IMG/VR virus record: IMGVR_UViG_3300018080_000112
Location: 62,001-126,000 of that record
DNA length: 64,000 nt
Reading direction: 5' to 3' (one strand)
Source: a virus
Shown here: positions 7,654 to 16,038 of the stretch, piece by piece
Layout of the letters: every line of letters begins with the position of its first letter
Numbering within the stretch: position 1 is the first letter of the stretch
The notes under the pieces: model-generated
What the model was told of the DNA's origin: nothing
The model's database searches: none
Seen by the model: only the letters and a program-made list of their open reading frames with translations
Program-made: the position numbers and the translations under genes

Positions 7654-8235
7654 TTACTGCGGGGGAGTTAGATCGTCTTGTGTAGGTGCGGTGGAGGTAT
7701 CTGGCGGTTCATCTGTTTCTGTTTGTTCGGTGGTTTGGTCTTTTGCATATAGGAGTCGATTTGGTGTAAGTAGATAGAGAGTCAATTTGGCGAGAGTTTC
7801 TGGGGTCATATGTGAAGCTGGTATGACGTTGGTTTTGGATTCAATCTGAGCTTTGGAGGGTATTAGCGATTCAGCGTGATCGGGTGTAAACCAGAGAATG
7901 ATGTTGGGTGATATTTGTGTAATTTTGGCGAAGAAGTCTTTGGTGTAATCATCGAGCGGGTGGTAATCTTGGCCGATCATAATGGTCAGATTCGCTTGTG
8001 ATGCGAGTTGAATTTGGTGATTGTAATGGAGGTGTCTGAGTCCATAGATTCGTATCAATTCAGTGGGGAAGAATTGGAGGTCAGAGGGTAGTGAGGAGCG
8101 TAGGAAAGAGAAGGTCAGATCGTGATCTGGCGCGAGTGTATTGTCGATAAATTGTTTAAGCTGGTAGCGAAGTTTTTCGAACCAGTGGTTTGTTTGCGCG
8201 TCACCGAGACACGCAATTTTGAGGGGTTGTTTCAT
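7654..8235 (-). CDS. Unknown 193-residue protein
   Basis: Not recognised. It begins with a Rossmann-like strand (KIACLGDAQTN), has a second hydrophobic strand with a polar turn (LASQANLTIMIGQDYHPLDD) and a third (NIILWFTPDHAE), suggesting an alpha/beta fold such as a nucleotide-modifying or deoxyribosyltransferase-like enzyme. No catalytic set can be confirmed. The C-terminal 25 residues are a disordered Thr/Pro/Asp/Glu tail. GGAG lies about 10 bases before the ATG. Confidence 0.65.
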   Translation of the reverse strand: MKQPLKIACLGDAQTNHWFEKLRYQLKQFIDNTLAPDHDLTFSFLRSSLPSDLQFFPTELIRIYGLRHLHYNHQIQLASQANLTIMIGQDYHPLDDYTKDFFAKITQISPNIILWFTPDHAESLIPSKAQIESKTNVIPASHMTPETLAKLTLYLLTPNRLLYAKDQTTEQTETDEPPDTSTAPTQDDLTPPQ

Positions 8236-8271
8236 GGGGTTGATCTCCGGGTCATTGTGAAGGTTGTCTGT

Positions 8272-8664
8272 TTACTTTGTGGGTATTGTTTCTGTTGGGG
8301 GTGGTAGCGGGAACATTTCTTGTTGCGAGATAGCGGGTGCAGCTTGGATGTGATTCGGGGCTTGAGACGGGATGTTTGTGGGTATTTCAGGAAGGCTCAT
8401 TTTCTGTTCTTCGGGGTTCTTTGTGTAGTGATGTTTGAGTTCTTGTCTTCTCCAGGTCATCATTTGAGGGATCAGCATGATGGAGTGTTCGACCGCTTCG
8501 ATGGGTGCGTCAAGAGCGGACGCAATTTCATCTGGTGAGAATCCTCTTGTGATATAGGGTAGAAGTTGTTCGGGGTAGAGTTCTCTTTCGATGGGTTCTC
8601 CGTCGTGAGTGAATCCATCCCATACGGCGCAGAAGGGGCATTTCTTATCTACTAAAGGGGGCAT
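8272..8664 (-). CDS. Unknown protein with CxxC and proline-rich tail
   Basis: A 130-residue protein. KKCPFCAVWDGFTHDG at residues 7-22 looks like half of a zinc knuckle. A helical segment (GFSPDEIASALDAPIEAVEHSI) resembles a helix-turn-helix, and the last 45 residues are Pro/Gln-rich and disordered. A short DNA-binding adaptor would fit, but no family is recognised. AGGAG is well placed before the ATG. The first gene after the large 31-bp repeat array, it may be driven by class B copy 2, 234 bases upstream. Confidence 0.65.
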   Translation of the reverse strand: MPPLVDKKCPFCAVWDGFTHDGEPIERELYPEQLLPYITRGFSPDEIASALDAPIEAVEHSIMLIPQMMTWRRQELKHHYTKNPEEQKMSLPEIPTNIPSQAPNHIQAAPAISQQEMFPLPPPTETIPTK

Positions 8665-8724
8665 GTTGTTCGTGGCTCCTGTTCAATGTGTTCCATTCGT
8701 TGTTGGGGGTCCGCTGTTCCATTT

Positions 8725-9327
8725 CAAGGCTATTGATCTTGGTTGTAACATCCTGGTTCGAGGTTGTTGATCATTTACACTTCAAGCCGCAAGGTTGTTG
8801 ACTGAAAACGTTGATCTTCGTTCAAGGTTGTTGACTATATGTTATACCAAATCGCAAGGCTGTTTCCCCTATCTCGGGAGTAGTGCAAGGCTATTAATAG
8901 AGACACATGTTTTGTCAAAAGCGTACCGTTTTCGGGTACAAAAGTTTGCAAAGCTGTTGACCATGCGGAACTTCGCTGCAAGGCTGTTGATCGATGTTCC
9001 CGCCATAAACAAGGCTGTTTCCTTCTCGTAGCACCAAGCGAAGGCTGTTGACCGTTCGGAATGCTCTTCAAGGCTGTTGACCATTCGGAATGCTCTTCAA
9101 GGCTGTTGACCATGCGGAACTCCGCTTCAAGGCTGTTAATGATGCGGTTGTAGTTCAAGGCTACTGACTCCAATTGAGGAGCGGTTCAAGGCTTGTTGAC
9201 CGTAATCCTACCCGTGGTCAAGGCTGATGATGATGCTCTCACTTCTTTATCAAGGCTGTTTTCGTTACAGTTCCTTTCCGTCAAAGGCTGTTAACTCCGT
9301 TTGAGGGGCATTTGCAAGGCTATTGAC
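8725..9327. repeat. Array of 19 CAAGGCTGTTGAC repeats in ~31-bp register
   Basis: Copies of CAAGGCTGTTGAC or close variants start near 8725, 8759, 8790, 8823, 8855, 8886, 8949, 8979, 9010, 9040, 9069, 9098, 9128, 9156, 9187, 9219, 9251, 9282 and 9315. Steps are 28-34 bases, mean about 31, except one 63-base step that spans a class B element; that element's own CAAAAGCGTACCG begins at 8916, in register. Intervening sequences are mostly unrelated. Spacing of three helical turns puts every copy on one DNA face. Confidence 0.9.
8898..8928 (-). promoter_or_regulatory. Class B promoter-like element, copy 2
   Basis: Minus strand reads CGGTACGCTTTTGAC, then AAAACAT, then GTGTCTCTATTAAT. It is embedded in the 31-bp repeat array and replaces one repeat without breaking the register. 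Confidence 0.65.
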
Positions 9328-9335
9328 GAAGGGTG

Positions 9336-9647
9336 CTAGGGGTCGTCTTCACATTCCACGCCATAATGTACATAAGGGAGAAGCGCGGCTCTTGTGAACT
9401 GGTCAGAGTTGACCAGATCAAGCTGTATCTGGTGTTTGCACCGGGGGCATTCAAGGATTACTTGACTCAAGGGAAAGGGTTGACCGTGTTGTTTCTGGAA
9501 CGCTTTCACGTAGATTTGTTGCATGAATGTTCCGCAACAAAGGACACGGAACAGGGTGCGATTGACCATCGCTTTGGCGGTGACCTTTGGGGGTGTAGCA
9601 AGGAGTTTACTACCGTGGCGCGGTGGTTTCAGAATGGTCTCTTTCAT
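9336..9647 (-). CDS. Unknown small zinc-like protein
   Basis: About 103 residues from MKETILKPPRHGSKL. This ATG is preferred because AGGTAA precedes it; a TTG start at 9671 would add eight residues. A CC pair in the middle (FRVLCCGTFM) and ECPRCKH near the C-terminal third are compatible with one metal site. The end is acidic (GVECEDDP). No family is recognised. It sits between the terminase gene and the repeat array, so the array probably regulates the genes beyond it. Confidence 0.55.
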   Translation of the reverse strand: MKETILKPPRHGSKLLATPPKVTAKAMVNRTLFRVLCCGTFMQQIYVKAFQKQHGQPFPLSQVILECPRCKHQIQLDLVNSDQFTRAALLPYVHYGVECEDDP

Positions 9648-9730
9648 GATCTTACCTATGATTTCAGACAAAACGTTTGGGGGCGTTTGTCAAACGGGTT
9701 GTTACTTAGGAGTAAGCTAAGTAAGCTAAA

Positions 9731-9750
9731 CCGATTCTAATAAAATCGGC
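9731..9750 (-). terminator. Weak hairpin after the terminase gene
   Basis: CCGATT and AATCGG form a 6-bp stem around an A/T loop, followed on the minus strand by a GTTTAG stretch. AAGTAAGCTAA words flank it on both sides, four in all. Confidence 0.35.
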
Positions 9751-9788
9751 ATGTTATTGGAAAAAACAAGCTAAAAAGTAAGCTAAAA

Positions 9789-9802
9789 GTTAGGACCTAA
9801 CC
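9789..9802. promoter_or_regulatory. Class C palindrome, site 5
   Basis: GTTAGGACCTAACC about 50 bases beyond the terminase stop codon. Confidence 0.58.
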
Positions 9803-9850
9803 AATTTTAGTTTACTCTGTGAGCTTATCAGAATGAGCTTGCGAGTCTCC

Positions 9851-11602
9851 TTAGAACGAGAATGAGAAACCGCCGCCCTTTCTTTCAGATGCAAACACGG
9901 CGAAATTGAGCGCGTCAAGGCTGTGGGGGTCCATTCCGACCATGTTCCATCTCATTCTATAGCGCCCGGTCTCTTCTTCGACCTCGACCTTCTCACGAAC
10001 AGGACAAGCGAAGTGTGGATATGCGTGGGTTCGCATGATCGGATAGTTGTCTTTGCGACCGCCGCCGTAGGGGTGACACTCTTGTACTTGCTTGTCTGGA
10101 TCAGGCCAAACCATCTTCTTTTTGACAATCAGATTAATGGTGTAGCCAATGGATTTGTAGAGATCCAGGTACACTCGGCGTTTGGCGACTGTTTCCGGGC
10201 GAGCTTTCTTGTGCTTCTTTTTGGTCTTGCCTTCTTCCCACGAGACCATATCGTTGTATTCGTTTGAGTAGGCAAGGATCACCTTTCTGGGATAGTCGTT
10301 GGCGAAGTTCAGCGCGTCGTTACTGTGGGGCATAGCGTCCACCACACAGACCTCAACATCAAACTTTTCTAACAGTTCGCCAGTGCGTTTCCAGGGGTGA
10401 GAATCTTCGATGATCTCGAACCAAACGATCCGCCGCTTGTCGCCTTGTCTGTTTATGATAAACACGTAGTTCATGTTCATCATTTGGTCAACACCCATAT
10501 AGTTCACGCCGATATAATCGCCCCAAACAGCGAGAGGATCAACGTTGTTGTCAAGGTCTTCCTCTTCAATCGGCTTGTTTGTTTTGTCTACAAAGGGGAT
10601 GCCAAGCATATGGTTGTAGAACTCTTTCATGTCCGTGGTGTTCTCGTATTCGAACATGATTTCATCTGGCGTTGTCTTGCTACTGATCAGTTGGCTGATC
10701 TGGAATCCGGAGTTCGCATGTCCGGGGTTGTGTGCGATGTAGCGACCGCGTTGTGTGTTGACCAGTTCCGTTTTGCACTTCTTACACTGGATATAGTACT
10801 GACCTTTCTTCGGTCCCTTGGTGTGTCTCGCCATGCAATTCGGGAATTCCGTTGCCAGTATTTGTTCGCAATTGCAAGCGTGACAACGGGTGTAGAACCA
10901 CTTCTGATCCGTGTTTAGAAAGAGCTTATGAATATCGCCATTGGGATAACCAGCGGTAGAAACGTGATGTTTGTAGCGGTAGGGGACTGACGCAAGCACG
11001 CGAGCGTAGGCTTGAAAGATCTCGCTGATTTTGACAAGGCGGACCTCATCAAAGAAGAGCGCGTTCATGGGGACGGAGTCTTTGGTGGACTGACCACCCA
11101 TGTAGAGGAAATAGAGAGACGATTTCCCCACGGGGCGGAGATCTTGACGCTGTTCCTTGGAGTAGGGGCGTAGGTCGTTGCAAGATTTCATCAGGGGGAC
11201 CACGCGATCCTTGACCACGCGCCCGATACCTTTGGAGTCCGGGAAGTAGAAACCGATCTTGATCGGGTGGTCAAATCCCCACGAAGCGTGAAAGAGAGAC
11301 ATGTGGAAGGCTTTTAGCATCATGTAGATGGTTGCACCCATCTGCGCCGCCTTCATCAGCACAACGTACTCTGAGCGGTCAGAGAAGAGCGGGTACAAAT
11401 AAGCGTGACCGGCAAAAGAGAACGGGTTCTCATCGACCTCCACGCCGCTATGTTCCGCCCACAAGGGGAGTCGTCTCTTCATGTAGGCTTGCATCAGCTT
11501 TGGAGGGATCTGGCTTGCCGTCAAGACCTTCTGTGTCTGTTCTGTTGTTGGTTGTACCACCGGGCTTGCAACCGGTTGAATGAGGGGTGCAGAAGCGGAC
11601 AT
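9851..11602 (-). CDS. terL: Terminase large subunit, GpA-like
   Basis: The 583-residue DNA-packaging motor and nuclease. The ATPase half has a variant P-loop region (KAAQMGATIYMMLK, where GpA-type enzymes have a similar non-classical loop), FYFPDSKGIG and a Walker B-like LFFDEV. A four-cysteine zinc insert follows (CHACN and CKKCK). The RNase H-like nuclease half shows MGVDQMMN, CVVDAMPHSN and the C-terminal MDPHSLDALNFA, which supply the expected acidic residues. It acts at the portal to cut and pump concatemeric DNA. GGAG and AAGG precede the ATG. No obvious small terminase subunit is next to it. Confidence 0.88.
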   Translation of the reverse strand: MSASAPLIQPVASPVVQPTTEQTQKVLTASQIPPKLMQAYMKRRLPLWAEHSGVEVDENPFSFAGHAYLYPLFSDRSEYVVLMKAAQMGATIYMMLKAFHMSLFHASWGFDHPIKIGFYFPDSKGIGRVVKDRVVPLMKSCNDLRPYSKEQRQDLRPVGKSSLYFLYMGGQSTKDSVPMNALFFDEVRLVKISEIFQAYARVLASVPYRYKHHVSTAGYPNGDIHKLFLNTDQKWFYTRCHACNCEQILATEFPNCMARHTKGPKKGQYYIQCKKCKTELVNTQRGRYIAHNPGHANSGFQISQLISSKTTPDEIMFEYENTTDMKEFYNHMLGIPFVDKTNKPIEEEDLDNNVDPLAVWGDYIGVNYMGVDQMMNMNYVFIINRQGDKRRIVWFEIIEDSHPWKRTGELLEKFDVEVCVVDAMPHSNDALNFANDYPRKVILAYSNEYNDMVSWEEGKTKKKHKKARPETVAKRRVYLDLYKSIGYTINLIVKKKMVWPDPDKQVQECHPYGGGRKDNYPIMRTHAYPHFACPVREKVEVEEETGRYRMRWNMVGMDPHSLDALNFAVFASERKGGGFSFSF

Positions 11603-11634
11603 GAGGACCTTGCTCCATCAGCCGTTGGGGGCTG

Positions 11635-12192
11635 TCATTTAAGTAGCCAAGCGTCTTGTATGAGGACCTGATTGACCACGCCGGGTTCAAACAGACCTTC
11701 AAACGTGACAAGGGACATTTCCTTTTTCCAAACCGTTAGCTGTTCAATCAAGGGGGCGAGTCTTTTGTTTCCAGTGACCAGCATAATGTGATCAATGGTT
11801 GGCGCTATGTTTATGATGTGCATGGTGATGAACATGTCTTGTTTGCCATGTTCCACGACCTCCACTTCATAGCCAAAAGAGCGTAGCGCAGTAATCAGCG
11901 GACCATAGACCTTCTCGCTCCCTTGTTGAACAACAAAGGCTTTCTTTAAAGTATAATCGCCAGTAATGGAGCAATTTTCAAGGGCAAGAGAGGGAAGACG
12001 CAAGAAATCCAGGCGGGATTTTCTTCCGTAGAGTCGGCGTATGCCGTAGGAAAGTGATTGTGCGTCAATAAACAATCCGATTCGTTGTAATTCGCCGGGT
12101 CGTTGGGTCCTTTGTGGTTTTCCGGCTCTTACTTTTTCAGATTGTTGTGTTGACACTTGCACTGTGTCATTAGGTTTTTGCATGTTGGACAC
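11635..12192 (-). CDS. NYN/LabA-like domain protein, active site degenerate
   Basis: About 185 residues; the first 35 are disordered. From residue 38 the fold resembles NYN (PIN-like) nucleases: RIGLFIDAQSLSYG carries the first Asp, KQDMFITMHII matches the KxxD helix, and LVTGNKRLAPLI stands where active members have a GDSDF-type loop. Two or three acidic residues usual in the family are therefore missing, so it may bind rather than cut nucleic acid. The start is uncertain: GTG at 12192 or ATG at 12183, neither with a strong ribosome site. It overlaps the next gene upstream. Confidence 0.65.
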   Translation of the reverse strand: MSNMQKPNDTVQVSTQQSEKVRAGKPQRTQRPGELQRIGLFIDAQSLSYGIRRLYGRKSRLDFLRLPSLALENCSITGDYTLKKAFVVQQGSEKVYGPLITALRSFGYEVEVVEHGKQDMFITMHIINIAPTIDHIMLVTGNKRLAPLIEQLTVWKKEMSLVTFEGLFEPGVVNQVLIQDAWLLK

Positions 12193-12284
12193 GTTGGAAT
12201 AATTGGATCGTCCTTGTACATATCACCGCCGGGTTGAGTTGCCGGGGGTGCCGTTGTTTCTGGTTTCTGGTTGTCGTTGTTCAT
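12129..12284 (-). CDS. Small 51-residue zinc-ribbon-like protein
   Basis: Begins MNNDNQKPETTAPPATQPGG (disordered) and ends with CPTCKNLMTQCKCQHNN, a compact CxxC...CxC metal-binding pattern. GGGAG lies about 10 bases upstream. The 3' end overlaps the start of the NYN-like gene by about 64 bases in another frame; if that gene starts later, the overlap shrinks. No family is recognised. Confidence 0.45.
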   Translation of the reverse strand: MNNDNQKPETTAPPATQPGGDMYKDDPIIPTCPTCKNLMTQCKCQHNNLKK

Positions 12285-12835
12285 TCCTTTGTTTCTCCCA
12301 TCCCGAACTGACCAGCCAGTTCTGGGTTCTGGATAATCATATCCATTTTGAGCCAATTTTGTTCGAGTTCTTCACCCCACGCATCACACAGATATTCCGG
12401 CGGGGGTCCGGCGGGTCTCACATAGATACAGATCCGGGGGTAGCTTCCATGTTCTGCGATAAATTTGCGCGTGCGAACCGCCACAATTTGTTTGTCGTCT
12501 TCCCAGAGTGTGCCGTTTAAGCCGTCAAAGACCGCCTTCACAAGGTTGTCAATGTCTTCTCCGATACCGCGCCAGAGAATGTTCTTTCCGTGCTTTGCAG
12601 GGTGCTCTTCCATATCCTTCGGACGCTTGAAAACGAAGTCCAGATCAACCGCCAACGTTTCGCTCAAGATAAAAACGGGGTAATCTTCGCCATAGCCGAG
12701 AGTCCGCTCTATTTCCTTCTTGATCTCTTTCTCGAAGTTGTCCGTTCTTGCGGGTGTATAGGTCGTTCCTGTCTTGCGATTGAAGCGGGGTCGCCCTTTT
12801 GCAACCGGTGCGAGTCGTAGTTCAAATCGAAACAT
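12281..12835 (-). CDS. rusA: RusA-type Holliday junction resolvase
   Basis: About 184 residues from MFRFELRLAPVAKGRPRFNR. RusA-like enzymes cut four-way DNA junctions so branched replication DNA can be packaged. The start matches the family (short beta strand, KGRPR, YTPARTDNFE), and the catalytic aspartates lie in EDIDNLVKAVFDGLNG and WEDDKQI. Residues 125-184 are an extra C-terminal tail relative to the usual ~120-residue length. GAGGGG precedes this ATG; the frame stays open upstream only because it shadows the glutamine-rich neighbour. It lies next to terminase, a natural partner. Confidence 0.85.
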   Translation of the reverse strand: MFRFELRLAPVAKGRPRFNRKTGTTYTPARTDNFEKEIKKEIERTLGYGEDYPVFILSETLAVDLDFVFKRPKDMEEHPAKHGKNILWRGIGEDIDNLVKAVFDGLNGTLWEDDKQIVAVRTRKFIAEHGSYPRICIYVRPAGPPPEYLCDAWGEELEQNWLKMDMIIQNPELAGQFGMGETKE

Positions 12836-12837
12836 GG

Positions 12838-13761
12838 TTATCCCCTCTTTCGACGCACTAGAGTCGGAAGAGAAGAGCGCCTTTGTTGCGTTTGTTGTTG
12901 TGGTTGTGGTGCCGGTTGATTGTCTTGCGGCTGATGGCTGATTCCCATGTTGGGATCTTGCGCTTGTTGTTGTGCCTGTTGTTGCTGAATAAGCGCCGGT
13001 GGTGTGTTGCCCCACGCATCTTGCAAGCGACCGTATTGATCGCGACCTTGCCAGCGGTCCTGATAATCTGAGCGCCGATATCCGCCGCGCTTTCCCTGTA
13101 CAGGTTGTCCGGTGTTCGGGTCTATTGTGATCTCTCCGGTAGGATCTCCAGGAGCACCGGCGTTGAGATCTTCCATCCAGTTTTGTTGTGTGATGTTCTG
13201 CGCCGCCACTTGTGGGTTCCACACTTGCACCGGTTGTGCTTGTTGTATCGGGGTTGTGATGCTCTTTGTCACTTGATCAAAAGGCATACCAGATTGCTGG
13301 TTCGCCATCATGTGCTGGTCAATAGGAGAGTTCTGAACAATCTGGTTATTTTGTCCGCTTCGTGGTCGTGGGTCGAAATTGGCAAAGTGCGGCTTTCCGC
13401 CCTCCTGTACTATCTTTTCTGAACCTCTTTCGAAGCGGTCACGGGGTCTCTCGTTGAGCTTGGCTTGCAGTTCTGGGGGAATAGGGGGACGCGCATGTTG
13501 TTCGCCGTAGGGGTCTTGATAGGCTCGCTGTTGGGTCTGTTGTTGCGATACCTGGTCACGTCTTGCACTACGAGAGAGCGCCCTTCCTTGAACAATCTTC
13601 ATCTTGACCTTGGTTTGTCCGCCGCCTTGCCCGAGTATTTTCTCGACAGCACCGACAGAACCGGGCGCAAAATGTGATTCAGGAAGGTTGAATTGTTCCC
13701 CGATAAACGTAACACCGGGAATTGGTATGATAACCCTTCCTTCTCGGATTATGATGCTCAT
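12838..13761 (-). CDS. Gln/Pro-rich disordered protein
   Basis: About 308 residues from MSIIIREGRVIIPIPGVTFI; AAGGAG lies upstream of this ATG. Residues 1-60 look folded, with beta strands and a small domain. The rest is low complexity: QQQTQQRAY, IQQQQAQQQAQ, PAPQPQQQTQQRR and a basic end LVRRKRG. A TGEITIDPNTGQPVQ motif sits in the middle. It may be a virion or scaffolding-type protein because it lies between the SbcC-like gene and packaging genes, but no family is recognised. Confidence 0.65.
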   Translation of the reverse strand: MSIIIREGRVIIPIPGVTFIGEQFNLPESHFAPGSVGAVEKILGQGGGQTKVKMKIVQGRALSRSARRDQVSQQQTQQRAYQDPYGEQHARPPIPPELQAKLNERPRDRFERGSEKIVQEGGKPHFANFDPRPRSGQNNQIVQNSPIDQHMMANQQSGMPFDQVTKSITTPIQQAQPVQVWNPQVAAQNITQQNWMEDLNAGAPGDPTGEITIDPNTGQPVQGKRGGYRRSDYQDRWQGRDQYGRLQDAWGNTPPALIQQQQAQQQAQDPNMGISHQPQDNQPAPQPQQQTQQRRSSLPTLVRRKRG

Positions 13762-13844
13762 AGCTCTTTCTCTCCTTCCGGAGATCGTAGCACATCTCTT
13801 TTGCGGGGTAACAATTTTTGTTGTTTTAGGGTCCAAACGTGATT

Positions 13845-13858
13845 GTTAGGACCTAACC
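13845..13858. promoter_or_regulatory. Class C palindrome, site 6
   Basis: GTTAGGACCTAACC in the gap between the SbcC-like gene and the Gln-rich protein gene. Confidence 0.58.
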
Positions 13859-13919
13859 TTTGGATGGCAATTGCGCCAAATAATCTTTGTCGCATGGAAA
13901 AAACCTCCATTTCTATCCC

Positions 13920-13980
13920 TTGGTGTGTAAAAGATTAGCGAAACAAAAGAAGTGATGGGAGTTTGTAACCTACACACCAA
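13920..13980. repeat. Inverted repeat spanning the sbcC-like stop codon
   Basis: TTGGTGTGTA (13920-13929) and TACACACCAA (13971-13980) are perfect complements 41 bases apart; the right arm covers the end of the SbcC-like gene. The long loop and lack of a U tract make it a weak terminator at best. Confidence 0.35.
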
Positions 13981-15979
13981 AACAGCAAGATGATCCGTTC
14001 ACATCTCGTTCAACCACTATACCGTGATTAAATCGCTGATTCAACTGTTCATTGTGGGTGACTACAATTGTGGTGTTGATCCCTTTTCTCTTTGAGACAC
14101 AATGAAGCAACTCCATCATGTTCTCAACTCCCGCCTCATCGACGTTTTCGAACACTTCGTCCAGTAGACTCAAGCCGAGACCTTGACCACGCGCCAAGCT
14201 GAGATCTTGCAACGCCAGCGCAAGGGGAACATCCAGCCGCCGCTGTTCGCCACTACTACAGCTTTCATAACGCACGTTCTCACCGGTCTTTGTCTGCACT
14301 ATGATGCTGATCTTTTCCCGCTTCTCACCCTTGGCGGTCTCGCTCTGAATGGACAACTGCGCCACAAGCTCGCCGCTGGTCATAATGTCGGCATACTCGA
14401 ACAGTCTCTCGTTCACCTCTGGAAGTAGATTTTCCAGGAGAAAAGAGCGGATTCCTTTGGTCCCGAACACATTCACAAGCACGTTCAGCTTTTTGATCTC
14501 CTGGTCAACTGCGTCTCTCTCTTTGCGGGTCTCTTCTTCCTTCCGAACGTGCTGTTCAAGCTCTTTTCTCTCGCTCGCCAATAGCTCTTCAAAGGGGGAT
14601 ATTTCTTCTCGTGTTTGCTGTACACGCTCTTTCAGCGCATCAATTTCGTGTTGTTTATGCTCCTGTTTAAAAGCCCATTGGTCATAGTTGATCTTTCCCT
14701 TGTACAGGGTGTCATGTTGCTGATCCAGTTCCCAATAACGCTTGGAGAAGCGCTCTTTCTCCGCCTCTATTTCCCTCTCAATATTGCGCTTATTCACCGG
14801 GAGTGTTTGACAAACGGTGTACTGTTTGGATTGTTGGTCAACCAAAGAATCTATTTGTTCGTTTAGTTCCGTAGAACCGGGAAAAACAGCATCATCCACC
14901 GTTTGTCCACAAGTAGGACACGAACCGCTATCAATGAGCTTTGACCGGCGATTCACTTCCTTCTCTAGCCCACTTCGTTCCGCTGTTATTCGAGCGTACT
15001 CTTTATCAGCGTCGCGGATCTGTTTTTCCAACGGGGGGATCTTCTCTTGTAGCTCTTTGATTGTCTCCTGATGGTTATCATTCTCCGCCGCCAATTGTTT
15101 CTTCGCTGCATCGATTTGCTCTTGTGTCACACACGGCGGCTCCTTCTCCGTCGTTCTTTCCAGGTCTCGGATCTGGTTGCCAAGCGCTTCAAACTTGGCG
15201 CTTCTGTCACGGGTCCACTGGTCTTGTCGTTGTACCAGGTCAATCAACCGGCTCCTCTTTTGGTCGATAATCTCCAATTGTTGGATTCGCTTGTTTGCCA
15301 GTACCCTGAGTTCTTCCTTCTCCTCTTTGCGCCGATCCTTGGCGATCTTTTCCGCCTTCGTGTAGAGATGAATCTGCAAAATCTCTTCCAGTAGCTGTTT
15401 TTTTGCGGTGTCAGATAGCCCGGAAAAGCACGGCATTCCGCCTTTACCGAACAAGGTCACTTGACGGAACATGTCACGAGACAAGCCGATCAGCTTGATA
15501 ATCTTCCGCTGTGTTTCGTCCTTGTCTGCGCCGCGTAGATCTTGAGCCACTAGGGTGGGTTTATCCATCAGCGCAATCGGCTCCTCTGTGAGTTCTGGCG
15601 CGTCCGGGTCATTGTACAGCCACAAGAACAGTTCGTTCTTGAGCTTTGGATGGGAGTGGAAGCGTTCAACCTGGTAGATCTCTTTTGTCTGGGAGTTGAC
15701 AAAGGAGACAATCGAGAATGTCCCTTTTGTCTTCTCGCCAGCTTGCTCCAGGATTGACGCTCGTGTGGGTATTTCCTTCGAAAGGATGTTCCGAAGCATC
15801 TTTCCATAGAGCGCGAAATAAAGCGCCTCAAACAACGCGGATTTGCCAGCACCGTTATTGTTCTGACTGGTAGATCGGTGGTTGATACCGTACAAGCTTA
15901 TCAGCCCAAGATCTAACAGGTCCAATTGCATCTTTATGAAGCACAAGAAATTCTGTGCAAGGACACGAATAATGTACAT
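13970..15979 (-). CDS. sbcC: Rad50/SbcC-like recombination ATPase (T4 gp46-like)
   Basis: A 669-residue SMC-type ATPase. Walker A is NNNGAGKSAL near residues 41-50. Two long coiled coils flank a zinc hook SCPTCGQ at residues 353-359. The C-terminal lobe has the signature SSGEQRRLDVPLAL and Walker B LLDEVFENVD, then VVTHNE. It partners with the Mre11-like nuclease encoded at 32442; together such complexes resect double-strand ends to make 3' tails for RecA. In T4 the equivalent genes 46 and 47 are adjacent; here they are 16 kb apart. GGAGAA precedes the ATG. Confidence 0.92.
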   Translation of the reverse strand: MYIIRVLAQNFLCFIKMQLDLLDLGLISLYGINHRSTSQNNNGAGKSALFEALYFALYGKMLRNILSKEIPTRASILEQAGEKTKGTFSIVSFVNSQTKEIYQVERFHSHPKLKNELFLWLYNDPDAPELTEEPIALMDKPTLVAQDLRGADKDETQRKIIKLIGLSRDMFRQVTLFGKGGMPCFSGLSDTAKKQLLEEILQIHLYTKAEKIAKDRRKEEKEELRVLANKRIQQLEIIDQKRSRLIDLVQRQDQWTRDRSAKFEALGNQIRDLERTTEKEPPCVTQEQIDAAKKQLAAENDNHQETIKELQEKIPPLEKQIRDADKEYARITAERSGLEKEVNRRSKLIDSGSCPTCGQTVDDAVFPGSTELNEQIDSLVDQQSKQYTVCQTLPVNKRNIEREIEAEKERFSKRYWELDQQHDTLYKGKINYDQWAFKQEHKQHEIDALKERVQQTREEISPFEELLASERKELEQHVRKEEETRKERDAVDQEIKKLNVLVNVFGTKGIRSFLLENLLPEVNERLFEYADIMTSGELVAQLSIQSETAKGEKREKISIIVQTKTGENVRYESCSSGEQRRLDVPLALALQDLSLARGQGLGLSLLDEVFENVDEAGVENMMELLHCVSKRKGINTTIVVTHNEQLNQRFNHGIVVERDVNGSSCCFGV

Positions 15980-16038
15980 GATTTGTTCTCCGAATTAGAT
16001 CAGGTGAGTGTGGTAGCAAGAAAGGATAGAGACCGTTG

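Noticed and set aside
8725-9327. CRISPR array
   Set aside because: The repeat is only about 13 bases, degenerate, and the 31-base unit leaves spacers of ~18; no cas genes occur nearby. A phased binding-site array explains it better.
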